From JAERML01 sp035687895 (GTDB lineage Bacteria > Bacteroidota > Ignavibacteria > UBA10030 > UBA6906), in NCBI GenBank assembly GCA_035687895.1, contig DASRUE010000064.1:15566-79565 (forward strand): 64,000 nt of DNA, given 5' to 3'. How positions within the stretch are numbered: position 1 is the first letter of the stretch; every line of letters starts with the position of its first letter. Below are positions 7,673-16,953 of the stretch, piece by piece. A model generated the notes under the pieces. The model was not told the origin of the DNA. It ran no database searches and was given only the letters and a program-made list of their open reading frames with translations. Both the position numbers and the translations under genes were made by a program.

Positions 7673-9910
7673 TCAATCCAACCGCTTCGGTATTGCACGC
7701 TCATAAGCATCTTTTAAACAATAGCATTCTACGCAAATCAAGTTGCCTATTTCCAGCCGATTCCCTCCAACAGTCCCGATCACTTCAGCCCGTAATCCAA
7801 CTCGGTTCGCTTGCATCAGAAGTTTTTCTGCATCCTCGGATCTTGTCGTGACGACAATTCGTGACTGATCCTCACCGAATAGAAGTTTGTCAACTCGTAT
7901 TCCCTGGCTTGAAAGCTGCACAGTTGAGCCAAGCAACCCTGCTGAGGAAATACAACATTCAGCAAGAGCCACGGCCAAGCCACCCTCCGAACAATCGTGA
8001 GCTGACTGAACGATACCAGCCTCTATGCCTTGCAAGCAAACTTGTTGGACTTTCTTCTCTGCAACGAGGTCGATCTCGGGAGCATCACCGCCCACCATAC
8101 CGTGAAACGTTGCCAGGTATTCAGAGCCGCCAAGATGTCCCAGGTTTGAACCAAGCAAGATGACCGAATCACCAGAACGTTTGAAGCCGGACGTCCTTAC
8201 CATATCCAGATTCTGAATTATACCCAGCATCCCGATGACTGGCGTCGGATAGACCGATGCAGTGGGTCCTTCATTGTAGAAGCTGACATTTCCGCCCGTC
8301 ACCGGTGTATCAAGTACACGGCAAGCGTCAGCCATACCGCGAACTGCTTCGCGAAACTGCCAGTATACATCCGGCTTGTGGGGATTTCCAAAGTTCAGGC
8401 AATTCGTAATGGCCAGCGGAGTTGCACCTGTGCATACGACGTTGCGCGCAGCTTCCGCTACAGCAATCATTCCACCAGAATATGGATTCAGATACACATA
8501 TCGACTATTGCAGTCAGTCGTCAATGCAAGCGCTTTATTCGCTTCTTTAACATAGACTACAGCCGCATCACCTTGAGCCAATACCACGTTGTTTGTTCTG
8601 ACCATACTATCATACTGCTCGTAAACCCACCGTTTGCTTGAAACACTTGGAGATGAAAGAAGCGCAAGCAATACCTGATTGAGATCACCGGGCTGGGGTA
8701 CCAATTCTTCATCAAGCAAGCGAATCGCCTTTAGGTACTCCGGTTCACGAGCCTCCCTGATGTAAACGGGAGCACCACCACCCAGAACAAGTGACTTCGG
8801 CGGAACATCCGCAACAACCTCGCCGCGGTAAGAGATTTCAAGCCGATCTTCATCGATCACTTCTCCTATGATCTCCGCATGAAGATCCCATTTACCGAAT
8901 ACCGCCTTGACATCCCTTTCGTATCCATTCTTAACAACCACCAGCATGCGCTCTTGCGACTCCGAGAGCATTAGCTCGTACGCAGACATGTTGCCCTCGC
9001 GGGCTGGAACCCTGTCAAGGTTGATCCGCATGCCGCTCTCCCCCTTTGCGCTCATCTCCGATGTCGAGCATGTAATCCCAGCGGCACCCATATCCTGGAT
9101 ACCGACCACGAAACCTGACCGGATCGCTTCGAGTGACGCTTCCAGGAGGAGCTTTTCTGTGAAGGGATCACCGACCTGGACCGACGGGCGTTTTGCCTCC
9201 GACCTATCAGAGATCTCCTCGGATGCAAATGTCGCTCCGTGAATTCCGTCTCTGCCTGTCGCTGAACCAACAATCATCACCGGATTGCCAGCACCCATAG
9301 CAATTGCGCTGGACCACTGGCCATGCTTCACTATGCCGACAGCCATGGCATTGACCAATGGGTTTTCCTGATAACATGGATCAAAATAGACCTCTCCTCC
9401 AACCGTCGGAACGCCAAAACTGTTGCCGTAGTCCCCGATTCCTTTCACTACGCCCTTCAGTAAGTGCTTTGTTCGGTCGCTGTCGAGATTGCCGAATCGA
9501 AGTGAATTAAGTCCCGCTATCGGCCGTGCACCCATGGTGAAGATGTCCCGCATGATTCCACCAACTCCAGTTGCAGCTCCTTGATAGGGCTCAACGGCCG
9601 AAGGATGATTGTGGCTTTCAATCTTGAACGCCACCGCGAATCCGCCACCGATATCCACAAGGCCTGCATTCTCCGATCCCGCACTTACGAGGAGTTTGCC
9701 ACCGCTTCGAGGCAATGTCTTGAGCACGGCAATGGAGTTTTTGTACGAGCAGTGTTCACTCCACATGACACTGTAGATACCCAGTTCGGTATACGTTGGA
9801 ACACGGCCAAGGACATTTAGTACCATGCCGTATTCTTCCTCTGTCAAGCCATGTTTCAAGGCAAGGTCGAGATCTACTCTGGGTTCGTTCTCCACAATGG
9901 TCTTTTCCAT
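7673..9910 (-). CDS. purL: Phosphoribosylformylglycinamidine synthase subunit PurL
   Basis: A 745-residue small-type PurL, which acts with PurQ and PurS (not in the window) to convert FGAR to FGAM in purine synthesis. The N-terminal SEHCSYKNS holds the catalytic histidine region, and ESHNHPSAVEPYQGAATGVGG is the conserved ATP/substrate site. Length matches the PurLQS form rather than the 1300-residue single-chain enzyme. It is the last gene of a minus-strand operon, 32 bp after the biotin carrier gene. It converges with the cytochrome genes. Confidence 0.96.
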   Translation of the reverse strand: MEKTIVENEPRVDLDLALKHGLTEEEYGMVLNVLGRVPTYTELGIYSVMWSEHCSYKNSIAVLKTLPRSGGKLLVSAGSENAGLVDIGGGFAVAFKIESHNHPSAVEPYQGAATGVGGIMRDIFTMGARPIAGLNSLRFGNLDSDRTKHLLKGVVKGIGDYGNSFGVPTVGGEVYFDPCYQENPLVNAMAVGIVKHGQWSSAIAMGAGNPVMIVGSATGRDGIHGATFASEEISDRSEAKRPSVQVGDPFTEKLLLEASLEAIRSGFVVGIQDMGAAGITCSTSEMSAKGESGMRINLDRVPAREGNMSAYELMLSESQERMLVVVKNGYERDVKAVFGKWDLHAEIIGEVIDEDRLEISYRGEVVADVPPKSLVLGGGAPVYIREAREPEYLKAIRLLDEELVPQPGDLNQVLLALLSSPSVSSKRWVYEQYDSMVRTNNVVLAQGDAAVVYVKEANKALALTTDCNSRYVYLNPYSGGMIAVAEAARNVVCTGATPLAITNCLNFGNPHKPDVYWQFREAVRGMADACRVLDTPVTGGNVSFYNEGPTASVYPTPVIGMLGIIQNLDMVRTSGFKRSGDSVILLGSNLGHLGGSEYLATFHGMVGGDAPEIDLVAEKKVQQVCLQGIEAGIVQSAHDCSEGGLAVALAECCISSAGLLGSTVQLSSQGIRVDKLLFGEDQSRIVVTTRSEDAEKLLMQANRVGLRAEVIGTVGGNRLEIGNLICVECYCLKDAYERAIPKRLD

Positions 9911-9942
9911 TACGTCATGATCCGTTCAAGAATTGTTGTGGT

Positions 9943-10440
9943 TCATTCCAGCAACAGCAAAAGCTGGCCTTTCTCGACCGCCTTTCCCACCACCACCCAG
10001 ATTTCCTTGACCTTGCCGGTCTGTTGTGCTCGGAGTTCATTTTCCATTTTCATCGCTTCGAGGATGATCAGTCCTTGCCCCTCAGTGACTTCATCCCCAA
10101 CATTGACCTGAATCCTCGCCACCATCGCAGGCATTGGTGCGTGCACTTCAAAGCGGTGATGGCCGGCAATTGCGGTCCCGGCATACTGCCTCAGCAATCT
10201 TTCTCTTTCTGTCTCAACACCCACTCTTAGCAAGATCCCGTTGCTCAGCACTTCATATCCGCTGTTTGTTCGAGACGCTACCAATGTATGCGACCCACCA
10301 TGAAGCAGAATTGAGAAGGTATTCGCATCGATCCGCGTGATATCAAGAGATGTGCGTCGCCCATCGAGCAATACGGTACCATCATCATGAACTATGACAA
10401 CATGCTCCTTACCACCGGATGTCATGAAGTAGGTATGCAT
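9943..10440 (-). CDS. Biotin carboxyl carrier protein (acyl-CoA carboxylase type)
   Basis: A 165-residue protein with a C-terminal biotinyl domain (about residues 98-165). EAMKMEN places the biotinylated lysine at position 131. The N-terminal ~90 residues are a beta-rich region like that found between carboxylase and biotinyl domains in propionyl/methylcrotonyl-CoA carboxylase alpha subunits, so this gene and its upstream partner together resemble a split alpha subunit. Starts 1 bp after the biotin carboxylase stop. A carboxyltransferase gene is not in the window. Confidence 0.9.
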   Translation of the reverse strand: MHTYFMTSGGKEHVVIVHDDGTVLLDGRRTSLDITRIDANTFSILLHGGSHTLVASRTNSGYEVLSNGILLRVGVETERERLLRQYAGTAIAGHHRFEVHAPMPAMVARIQVNVGDEVTEGQGLIILEAMKMENELRAQQTGKVKEIWVVVGKAVEKGQLLLLLE

Positions 10441-10441
10441 C

Positions 10442-11992
10442 CTATGATCTCATACCGTCGATACGCTTCTGTTTCCAATTCTTGCGTGTACCAGTGGGAA
10501 TCGACCCATTCATGGACAGCATCGCTCCGTTAACAGCATGGATGTTCACCCTGGATACATCACTATCGTGCCGAAGAAGAGCACAGACAATTGCTGCCAT
10601 GCGTTGTTGGTCTATCGTGGGCGACGGGAGTTTTTTCGGGTCGTAATGGCGAGCAAGGAAATTGGTATCAAGATCACCTGCCACAAATTGATCATGTTGC
10701 AGAATGAAACGATGCAGCGGTATATTCGTTCGAACACCGAGGATTTCGTATTCACCAAGCGCCCGCAACATCTTCGCGGTGGCTTCCATCCGATTGGGTC
10801 CCCAAGCAATCAACTTCGAGAGCAACGGATCGTAATACACTGACACCTCTCCCCCAACTTCAATTCCCCTATCCTCGCGTATCCCGACACCTTGCGGACT
10901 CTTCAGATGCACGATCATTCCTGTCGATGGGAGGAAATCATTCTCGACATCTTCAGCACAGATCCTGCATTCGATAGCATGGCCGCTAAATCGAATGTCT
11001 TCCTGGTGAAACGGAAGAGGCTCTCCCATTGCGATTCGGAGTTGTGCTGCGACCAGATCGATACCCACGCGCAATTCTGTGATTGGATGCTCTACCTGAA
11101 GTCGCGTGTTCATTTCAAGGAAGTAGAACTTTCTGTCCTTGTCGACTAGAAACTCTATCGTTCCAGCATTCCGGTACCCGCAGGCCCGCGCTGCCTTCAC
11201 AGCGGTCTCTCCCATGCGATGGCGGAGTGCATCATCAAGGAATACCGAAGGAGTCTCCTCAATGATTTTTTGATGGCGCCGTTGAATTGTGCATTCTCTT
11301 TCCCCGAGGTGGACGATGTTACCCTGATTGTCAGCCAGGATTTGAAACTCAATATGGCGCGGTCCCTCAAGATACTTTTCCACGTAGACGCGATCATCAT
11401 CAAATGCGCTCCTCGCTTCCGACCGTGCAGCCGAGAGCGAGGGCGAGAGCTGCTCTTCAGTATGGACAATCCGCATTCCTTTGCCCCCTCCACCTGCCGC
11501 TGCTTTGATCAGGATGGGAAGCCCGTGCCTCCTACAGAAGCTTCTGACTTCTTCCTCAGAGGAAACGGCACTGGAGGTGCCCGGAATAGTCGGGACCTTT
11601 GCCTCCTGAACGAGTCTTCGCGCTTCAGTCTTGTCGCCCATTGCATGGATGGCCTCGGGTGGAGGTCCGACGAAGAGAAAGCCCTCCTTGATAACGCGTC
11701 GTGCGAACAGTGCATTTTCGGAGAGGAAACCATAGCCGGGATGGATGGCGTCGACCCCGGCACGTTTCCCGACCGCGAGGATCTTGTCCATAGCAAGATA
11801 ACTCTCCCGGGAGGGTGACGGTCCGATGTGATAGGCCTCGTCGGCCATCAGAACATGGGGCATCTGTCTGTCTGCATCGGAATAAACGCCGACAGTTGCA
11901 ATTCCCATTTCACGACATGTCCGCATTATACGGACGGCGATTTCCCCGCGATTGGCAACGAGCAATTTTCGAATTGAACGTGTGCCTGTCAT
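10442..11992 (-). CDS. Biotin carboxylase subunit of an acyl-CoA carboxylase
   Basis: A 516-residue ATP-grasp enzyme that carboxylates biotin. It begins with the canonical KLLVANRGEIAVRI, has DAIHPGYGFLSEN and the glycine-rich ATP loop KAAAGGGGKGMR, and carries EMNTRLQVEHPITE, whose Glu/Asn/Arg/Lys-type residues bind metal and biotin. Length is normal plus a basic C-terminal extension of about 20 residues (GTRKNWKQKRIDGMRS). Its ATG overlaps the mutS2 stop by 4 bp. AccC of acetyl-CoA carboxylase and PccA-type enzymes cannot be separated by eye; the attached carrier domain style favours an acyl-CoA carboxylase such as propionyl-CoA carboxylase. Confidence 0.92.
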   Translation of the reverse strand: MTGTRSIRKLLVANRGEIAVRIMRTCREMGIATVGVYSDADRQMPHVLMADEAYHIGPSPSRESYLAMDKILAVGKRAGVDAIHPGYGFLSENALFARRVIKEGFLFVGPPPEAIHAMGDKTEARRLVQEAKVPTIPGTSSAVSSEEEVRSFCRRHGLPILIKAAAGGGGKGMRIVHTEEQLSPSLSAARSEARSAFDDDRVYVEKYLEGPRHIEFQILADNQGNIVHLGERECTIQRRHQKIIEETPSVFLDDALRHRMGETAVKAARACGYRNAGTIEFLVDKDRKFYFLEMNTRLQVEHPITELRVGIDLVAAQLRIAMGEPLPFHQEDIRFSGHAIECRICAEDVENDFLPSTGMIVHLKSPQGVGIREDRGIEVGGEVSVYYDPLLSKLIAWGPNRMEATAKMLRALGEYEILGVRTNIPLHRFILQHDQFVAGDLDTNFLARHYDPKKLPSPTIDQQRMAAIVCALLRHDSDVSRVNIHAVNGAMLSMNGSIPTGTRKNWKQKRIDGMRS

Positions 11993-14352
11993 TCGTCCAC
12001 CAACTCAACCACCGTTGCCCCGGTGCCACCTTCGTTCCATTCACCAAGGCGGAACGACTTGACACGGGGATGATGGGAAAGGAATTCCGTTACCTTTTTT
12101 CTGAGGGCTCCGGTTCCTTTGCCATGGATGATATCCACGCGATGCAGACCTGTAAGAACTGCGTCATCAAGGAATTTGTCCACCATGGGAATTGCTTCCT
12201 CTCCGGTCATTCCGCGGAGGTCAAGGTCTTTCGGCCCTGCGTTTGGCTTTTCGGGGGCCACCACTGAGTGAATCCGTCGGGGTGCCCCTTTAGCAGGAGC
12301 CAGATCATGGGTGGCAATTTTCATCTTCACACTTCCGAACACTACGAGCGCGATCTTCCCGTCAGGGGAGAGGTTCTCGATTTCACCAGGCTCTCCTCCA
12401 CCCTTTAGCTTGACGAGAGCCCCCACGGCGAAAAGCGGCCTGTCAATCTCTTCCTCCTCTACGCTGAGCTCTTTCTCTTTCAGGCGGATTTCCTCCTTGA
12501 ACCGTGAAACTTCTTCCTTTAGTTCTTTGACAACCTCTCTTCCCGCAGATTGTTCCTTAATCTCCCGAACACTTCGTTCAATCAGTGTATTAGCCTGCTC
12601 TACGATCCCTCTTGCCTCTTCAATGGCCTGCCGTTTCAGTTCTCGAAGCTCTTTTGCCTGGGCTGCAATTTTTGATTCATATTGCTTCACGAGCGTGCCG
12701 GCGCGCAATTTGTCCCCGGCCAGTTGTTCCAGGTCTCGACGATATTTTTGTGTGACACGTTCGAGTTCCGCAAGAAGCCCTTCCAATTGTGTTTGCTGAT
12801 GACCAAGCCTTGAGCGGGCATCCTGTAGAAAATCGTCAGTAAAACCTATCCGTCCGGCCATTTCGAGAGCATAGCTACTTCCCGGTATACCAGGCTTGAA
12901 GCGATATGTCGGGGTCAAGGTGGATTGATCGAACTCCATCGCGCCATTCTCCACTCCCGGGGTGTCGTGAGCAAAGACCTTCAGCGTCCCATGATGGGTT
13001 GTGGCTACGGTGAACGCTTCTTTCTTGGTGAGCACTGCCAGCGTGGATGCCGCAATGGCACTCCCTTCCCCAGGGTCCGTTCCTGATCCGATCTCATCGA
13101 TCAGTACCAGACTGTCTTGATCTGCACCTTCTGCGATGGCTTTGAGATTGGAAAGGTGTGAACTGAATGTACTGAGGTCATTCTCAATAGACTGTTCATC
13201 ACCAATATCGACAGACATCTTCTTGAAGATCCGTACAATCGAGAGATCGGAAGCGGGAATGTGGAGACCTGCCTGTACCATGAGCACCAGGAGACCAACA
13301 CACTTCATGGTCACACTTTTTCCACCTGCGTTGGGACCGCTGATCAGGAGTGTGGTGAATTGTGCTCCAAGTTCCAGATCAAGCGGCACCGTTTCCTTGT
13401 ATCCATGTTTGATCATAAGGATCGGGTGGCGCGCGTGTATGAGCTTGATGGGTCCGGATGCATTCACCACTGGCTGCACACCGAGAATCTCTATCGAGTA
13501 CTTGGCCTTTGCGCGGAGCAGATCAAGCCGGGCCAGAACGGAGAGATTGGCAAGAAGCTTATCACGAGAATCACCTACTTGAGTCGCGAGCGCCTTCAGG
13601 ATTTGCTCCACTTCGCGCTGTTCCTGAAACTGCAGGCTGCGGATATCGTTGTTCAACTCGAGTGACTCGGTCGGCTCGATAAACACCGTCGCACCGCTTG
13701 AAGAGGCGCTGTGAATAAACCCGTGCACACGATTCTTGTGCTCCGCTTTCACGGGAATCACCATGCGACCTTCCCGCGTGGTGATGATCTCCTCCTGACT
13801 GAACCCGAGCTCGGAGACATCTTTGAGGATGCTCTCGAGCTTTTTCCTCACCTGATCATACTTCTCGGAAATCGCTCTGCGGATACTCTGTAACTCGCGC
13901 GACGCGCCCGCCTTCACCGCACCGGACTCATCAATCGCCTGTTCGATGTTGTATTCAAGTACCTTGTCCACGTGAAGTGGTTCGGCAAGCTCCCAGAGAA
14001 GGAGGCTCTTTTCCTTTCGCTTGGAAAGAAAGCTACGAGCAATGCGTGCGGCCCGAAGAGTGGCTCCGATTTGCAAGAGATCCCGGGGCTGAAGCAATGT
14101 ACCTTCGACGGCGGTTTTCTGCACGACCTGGCGGACAGGATGAATTCCGTCCAGCGGAAACTCCCCCTCTTCCTCCAGAACGAGCTTCAACTCACTCACC
14201 AGGGAGAGCTCGGAGGTAATCTCAGCGACAGATGCGGAAATGGGGAGTGAAGCGATCAGTTCCCTCCCAGGTTCGGAAGAGGCATACCGTTGCACGCATC
14301 GCAGCACTGTATCGAATTCAAGCTTCTTGCGTGCATGCTCGAACAAACTCAT
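11989..14352 (-). CDS. mutS2: Endonuclease MutS2
   Basis: A 787-residue MutS-family ATPase. The Walker A motif GPNAGGKSVTMK lies at about residue 338, followed by IDEIGSGTDPGEGSA (Walker B) and an HGTLK switch. A coiled-coil stretch rich in Glu/Lys occupies about 510-640. The C-terminal Smr nuclease domain is present (DLRGMTGEEAIPMVDKFLDD and HGKGTGALR). MutS2 limits recombination and helps rescue collided ribosomes in some bacteria. It lacks the mismatch-binding N-terminal domain of MutS, as expected. It overlaps both neighbours by 4 bp. Confidence 0.95.
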   Translation of the reverse strand: MSLFEHARKKLEFDTVLRCVQRYASSEPGRELIASLPISASVAEITSELSLVSELKLVLEEEGEFPLDGIHPVRQVVQKTAVEGTLLQPRDLLQIGATLRAARIARSFLSKRKEKSLLLWELAEPLHVDKVLEYNIEQAIDESGAVKAGASRELQSIRRAISEKYDQVRKKLESILKDVSELGFSQEEIITTREGRMVIPVKAEHKNRVHGFIHSASSSGATVFIEPTESLELNNDIRSLQFQEQREVEQILKALATQVGDSRDKLLANLSVLARLDLLRAKAKYSIEILGVQPVVNASGPIKLIHARHPILMIKHGYKETVPLDLELGAQFTTLLISGPNAGGKSVTMKCVGLLVLMVQAGLHIPASDLSIVRIFKKMSVDIGDEQSIENDLSTFSSHLSNLKAIAEGADQDSLVLIDEIGSGTDPGEGSAIAASTLAVLTKKEAFTVATTHHGTLKVFAHDTPGVENGAMEFDQSTLTPTYRFKPGIPGSSYALEMAGRIGFTDDFLQDARSRLGHQQTQLEGLLAELERVTQKYRRDLEQLAGDKLRAGTLVKQYESKIAAQAKELRELKRQAIEEARGIVEQANTLIERSVREIKEQSAGREVVKELKEEVSRFKEEIRLKEKELSVEEEEIDRPLFAVGALVKLKGGGEPGEIENLSPDGKIALVVFGSVKMKIATHDLAPAKGAPRRIHSVVAPEKPNAGPKDLDLRGMTGEEAIPMVDKFLDDAVLTGLHRVDIIHGKGTGALRKKVTEFLSHHPRVKSFRLGEWNEGGTGATVVELVDE

Positions 14353-14909
14353 AGGGCTTTGCCGGCCTCCGACGCCTGTTCAAAAATGTCAGCATCCTTG
14401 AAGGTTCTTGACAACTCTTCGCGGAAGCCCGACGCTCCGGGAAGATACGATTTCATCATATCGAAGGTTGTTGGCAGAAAGTTCGCCAGCGGCCGGTACA
14501 AGAGTGAGCTGTCACGTGTATCGGTCCCCGGCGTATCCAGCACCCTCAGCATGATGAGGAGCAGGCTGGTTATCATCGCTCCTTCAAATGCACCGAGGAC
14601 CATCCCAAGGATTTGACTGGTTGATTTTGCAATTTCGCTCGGGCTGAATTTTCTGTAGAGAAGAATCGCTCCCGCCATCAGGGCTCCCACGACAGTCATG
14701 AACCCGAGCACGTGGGAAACGGCCTCGGACGAGAAGAAGACCGAGTGATAGACACCCCCGACAAATGTCATGAGGTACGTTGCCGCCACTATCGAGCCAG
14801 TGAGTGCAAGGATATTGAATATTTTTTTTGTGAGCCCCCCGCGGAAACCAAGAAAGATACCCACACCGAGGGCCCCGAAAAGAAGAAGATCGATAAAATG
14901 GAACTTCAT
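14349..14909 (-). CDS. CvpA family membrane protein
   Basis: A 186-residue inner-membrane protein with four predicted helices in the first ~130 residues (starting FIDLLLFGALGVGIFLGFRGG). The early acidic residue and the GFRGGLTKKI loop are typical of CvpA proteins, and a soluble amphipathic tail follows. CvpA members are linked to envelope stress and colicin V export; the biochemical role is unclear. Commonly found next to mutS2, as here, with an ATGA overlap, which supports the assignment. Confidence 0.8.
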   Translation of the reverse strand: MKFHFIDLLLFGALGVGIFLGFRGGLTKKIFNILALTGSIVAATYLMTFVGGVYHSVFFSSEAVSHVLGFMTVVGALMAGAILLYRKFSPSEIAKSTSQILGMVLGAFEGAMITSLLLIMLRVLDTPGTDTRDSSLLYRPLANFLPTTFDMMKSYLPGASGFREELSRTFKDADIFEQASEAGKAL

Positions 14910-14912
14910 GGA

Positions 14913-15368
14913 CTATACTCCCAAGCGCTTTTTTACAAGCTCTTGAATCGTCCTGCCATCTGCCTTCCCCTTGAGCTGCTTCATCACAAGGGGCATCACC
15001 TTCCCAAAGTCCGCCGGACCAAGAGCACCTGTCTGACTGACGATCCCTTCGATTGTCTGGACAATCTCCCCTTCCGATAATTGCTTCGGTAGGTACTCCT
15101 GAATTATTGCAAGCTCCTTCCCCTCTTGCTCAACCAATTCCGGCCGTCCACCCTTTTCGAATTGCTCCATCGATTCCTTTCGCTTTTTTGCTGCACTCAA
15201 GAGCACAGCAACCTCGTCGTCCGGCGATACCTCCTTTCCCGTGCCTCGTTTTTCAATCTCTCGCTCCATAAGAGCGGCGCGTAGCGTTCTCAGCGTCTCC
15301 AGTCGAATCCTGTCGCCGCTCTTCATTGCGGTCTTGAGGTCGTCAGCGATCTTTTCCTTTAGTGACAT
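14913..15368 (-). CDS. GatB/YqeY domain-containing protein
   Basis: A 151-residue helical protein with the YqeY domain (tail domain of GatB), probably binding tRNA. MSLKEKIADDLKTAMKSGD is the usual N-terminus, and the C-terminal GKADGRTIQELVKKRL is the conserved end. I chose ATG 15368 because GGAG lies nine bases upstream and because the family starts there; an in-frame ATG at 15386 adds MMETLA. First gene of the yqeY-cvpA-mutS2-carboxylase-purL unit. Confidence 0.88.
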   Translation of the reverse strand: MSLKEKIADDLKTAMKSGDRIRLETLRTLRAALMEREIEKRGTGKEVSPDDEVAVLLSAAKKRKESMEQFEKGGRPELVEQEGKELAIIQEYLPKQLSEGEIVQTIEGIVSQTGALGPADFGKVMPLVMKQLKGKADGRTIQELVKKRLGV

Positions 15369-15388
15369 TGCCAGGGTCTCCATCAAAT

Positions 15389-15417
15389 GAAAAAGGCAGG
15401 ATCTCCATGTCCCGCCT
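15389..15417 (-). terminator. Terminator-like hairpin in the leader of the yqeY operon
   Basis: On the minus strand AGGCGGGA and TCCTGCCT form an 8-bp stem (one G-U) with loop CATGGAGA, followed at once by TTTTTC. It sits between a candidate promoter (15494-15522) and the yqeY start, so it could end readthrough from the upstream dehydrogenase gene or act as an attenuator. On the plus strand one pair becomes A-C, so the minus-strand form is the better one. Confidence 0.5.
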
Positions 15418-15493
15418 TGACGCTTTTATGCACTGCGTTGGATTTGTATCGAAGGATGCGTGTTGGGAAGTTTAATGTGCTGATTCCGATACA

Positions 15494-15522
15494 AAATTAG
15501 AGCTTTTGGCTATTAAAGTCAA
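15494..15522 (-). promoter_or_regulatory. Candidate promoter of the yqeY-mutS2-purL operon
   Basis: On the minus strand TTGACT (15522-15517), 17-bp spacer, TAATTT (15499-15494). TAATTTTG also fits the Bacteroidota TAnnTTTG element. It lies between the dehydrogenase stop and yqeY. Confidence 0.4.
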
Positions 15523-15533
15523 CGAAGCCGCGA

Positions 15534-16247
15534 TCAGACTCCGCCATAGATCTTGACAACGTTTCCACTGATCGATCGAGCCTTATCACTACAGAGATAG
15601 GCAACAAGGCTGGCGACGTCGTCGAGGGTCACCCATTTGCTGATGTCTGCATCCGGCATGGATTTCTTGTTTGCTTCCGTGAGAAGGATACTTGGCGCGA
15701 TAACATTTGCCGTAATACCCGTCCCTTTGACTTCTGCCGCTATTGTTTCCGTAAGCGTAATGACACCCCTTTTCGAGATGGCATACGGTCCTTTTTTGGA
15801 AGATGGAGTGACCGCCGGCATGGAGGCAACCGTCACGATCCGGCCGCTTTTCTGGCGCCTCATTCTGGCGAGAACGCTCCGGCAAATGAGAAATGTCGTC
15901 CGCAAGTTTATCGTCAGCATCCCCTCAAACTCCTCGATATCGACATCTTCCGTCAGGTTTCCTCCGGCGTATCCCCCCGCCGCAGCAATCAGAAAATCGA
16001 TCTTGCCAAATTTTTTAGCGACATCCTTTGTAAACGCACTTACTTGGGCATCCTGTGCAAGGTCAACTTTCGCAGCATAGAATCGGGAGGGAGTTGAGGA
16101 TATCTTCTGAGGAACCGAAGAGAGCGAGGATGAACTGTGATAAGGAATCGCAATCGAAGATCCTTCATCAAACAATCGTTCAACAATTGCTTTCCCAAGA
16201 ATTCCGGTTCCGCCAGTTACTATAGCTGTCTTGCCGTTGAATGTCAT
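15534..16247 (-). CDS. Short-chain dehydrogenase/reductase
   Basis: A 237-residue classical SDR. The cofactor loop TGGTGILG, the NAG-like AAAGGYAGG, the catalytic serine in VASMPAV and the YxxxK pair in YAISKRG are all present, so it is probably active. Substrate cannot be told. ATG 16247 (MTFNGKTAIVTGG) was chosen because SDRs begin right before the Rossmann strand; the open frame runs 53 codons further upstream but that part lies across the candidate promoter. The gene is divergent from the peroxiredoxin gene. Confidence 0.85.
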   Translation of the reverse strand: MTFNGKTAIVTGGTGILGKAIVERLFDEGSSIAIPYHSSSSLSSVPQKISSTPSRFYAAKVDLAQDAQVSAFTKDVAKKFGKIDFLIAAAGGYAGGNLTEDVDIEEFEGMLTINLRTTFLICRSVLARMRRQKSGRIVTVASMPAVTPSSKKGPYAISKRGVITLTETIAAEVKGTGITANVIAPSILLTEANKKSMPDADISKWVTLDDVASLVAYLCSDKARSISGNVVKIYGGV

Positions 16248-16283
16248 CAAGTTGTAAGGTGGTAAGAGAATAAACGTGTGCAC

Positions 16284-16312
16284 AATATATCCATGCATCG
16301 GGCGAAAATCAA
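16284..16312 (-). promoter_or_regulatory. Candidate promoter of the SDR gene
   Basis: On the minus strand TTGATT (16312-16307), 17-bp spacer, TATATT (16289-16284). Predicted start about 16277, 30 bp upstream of ATG 16247, which supports that start codon. Confidence 0.5.
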
Positions 16313-16394
16313 GGACAAGATGGCAATGATGAATCTGTTGCATTTTCATGTCGGAGGAGGTACATTTCAGTAGCCATTCTGATGGAGACCACCG

Positions 16395-16949
16395 ATGATC
16401 AAACACATTAGACAGGCCAGCTTCCTTCTGGCAACGGTCCTTGAACTATCGTTCAATCCATGTGCTGAGGCAGGCGATGCGCCTGGTGTCGGAACCTCTG
16501 CACCGGACTTCACACTCCCCTATGCAACGAAGGACACCATCGACCACACAGGCCTGAAGCTTTCCGAAATGATCGGGAAGGATATTATCATCCTCGCCTT
16601 TTACCCGGCCGATTGGAGCGGTGGGTGCACAAAAGAAATGTGCACGATACGCGATAACTTCGCTGCTCTTTCAGACCTCGGTGCCGCTGTATTCGGCATC
16701 AGCGGAGACTACACCTACTCGCATCATGAGTGGGCGAAGCACCATAATCTCCAGTTTGCGCTCCTTGGTGATCACACCCATGAAGTAGCAAAGGCTTATG
16801 GGAGCTACAACGCGCACTCCGGCTACAACATGCGCACGATCTTCGTGATTGACAGAAAAGGCATAGTTGTTTATGTCGATATGGCCTACAAAGCAGGCAC
16901 GCCAGAGTCATTCGAAAAACTCAAGTCCTCTCTTGCAGATTTGAAATAG
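16395..16949 (+). CDS. Secreted peroxiredoxin of the AhpC/TSA (BCP-like) type
   Basis: A 184-residue protein with a signal-peptide-like N-terminus (to about residue 26) and a thioredoxin-fold domain. FYPADWSGGCTKEMC carries a likely peroxidatic Cys78 and a second cysteine five residues later (Cys83), the BCP arrangement, so it should reduce peroxides in the periplasm. GGAG seven bases before ATG 16395 supports the start. It is followed 4 bp later by a Rof-like gene. A second, membrane-anchored BCP-type gene is present at 26967-27509. Confidence 0.82.
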   Translation: MIKHIRQASFLLATVLELSFNPCAEAGDAPGVGTSAPDFTLPYATKDTIDHTGLKLSEMIGKDIIILAFYPADWSGGCTKEMCTIRDNFAALSDLGAAVFGISGDYTYSHHEWAKHHNLQFALLGDHTHEVAKAYGSYNAHSGYNMRTIFVIDRKGIVVYVDMAYKAGTPESFEKLKSSLADLK

Positions 16950-16953
16950 TCCC

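Noticed and set aside
11219..11818. 199-aa plus-strand frame inside the biotin carboxylase gene
   Set aside because: Shadow of the real gene; no motif.
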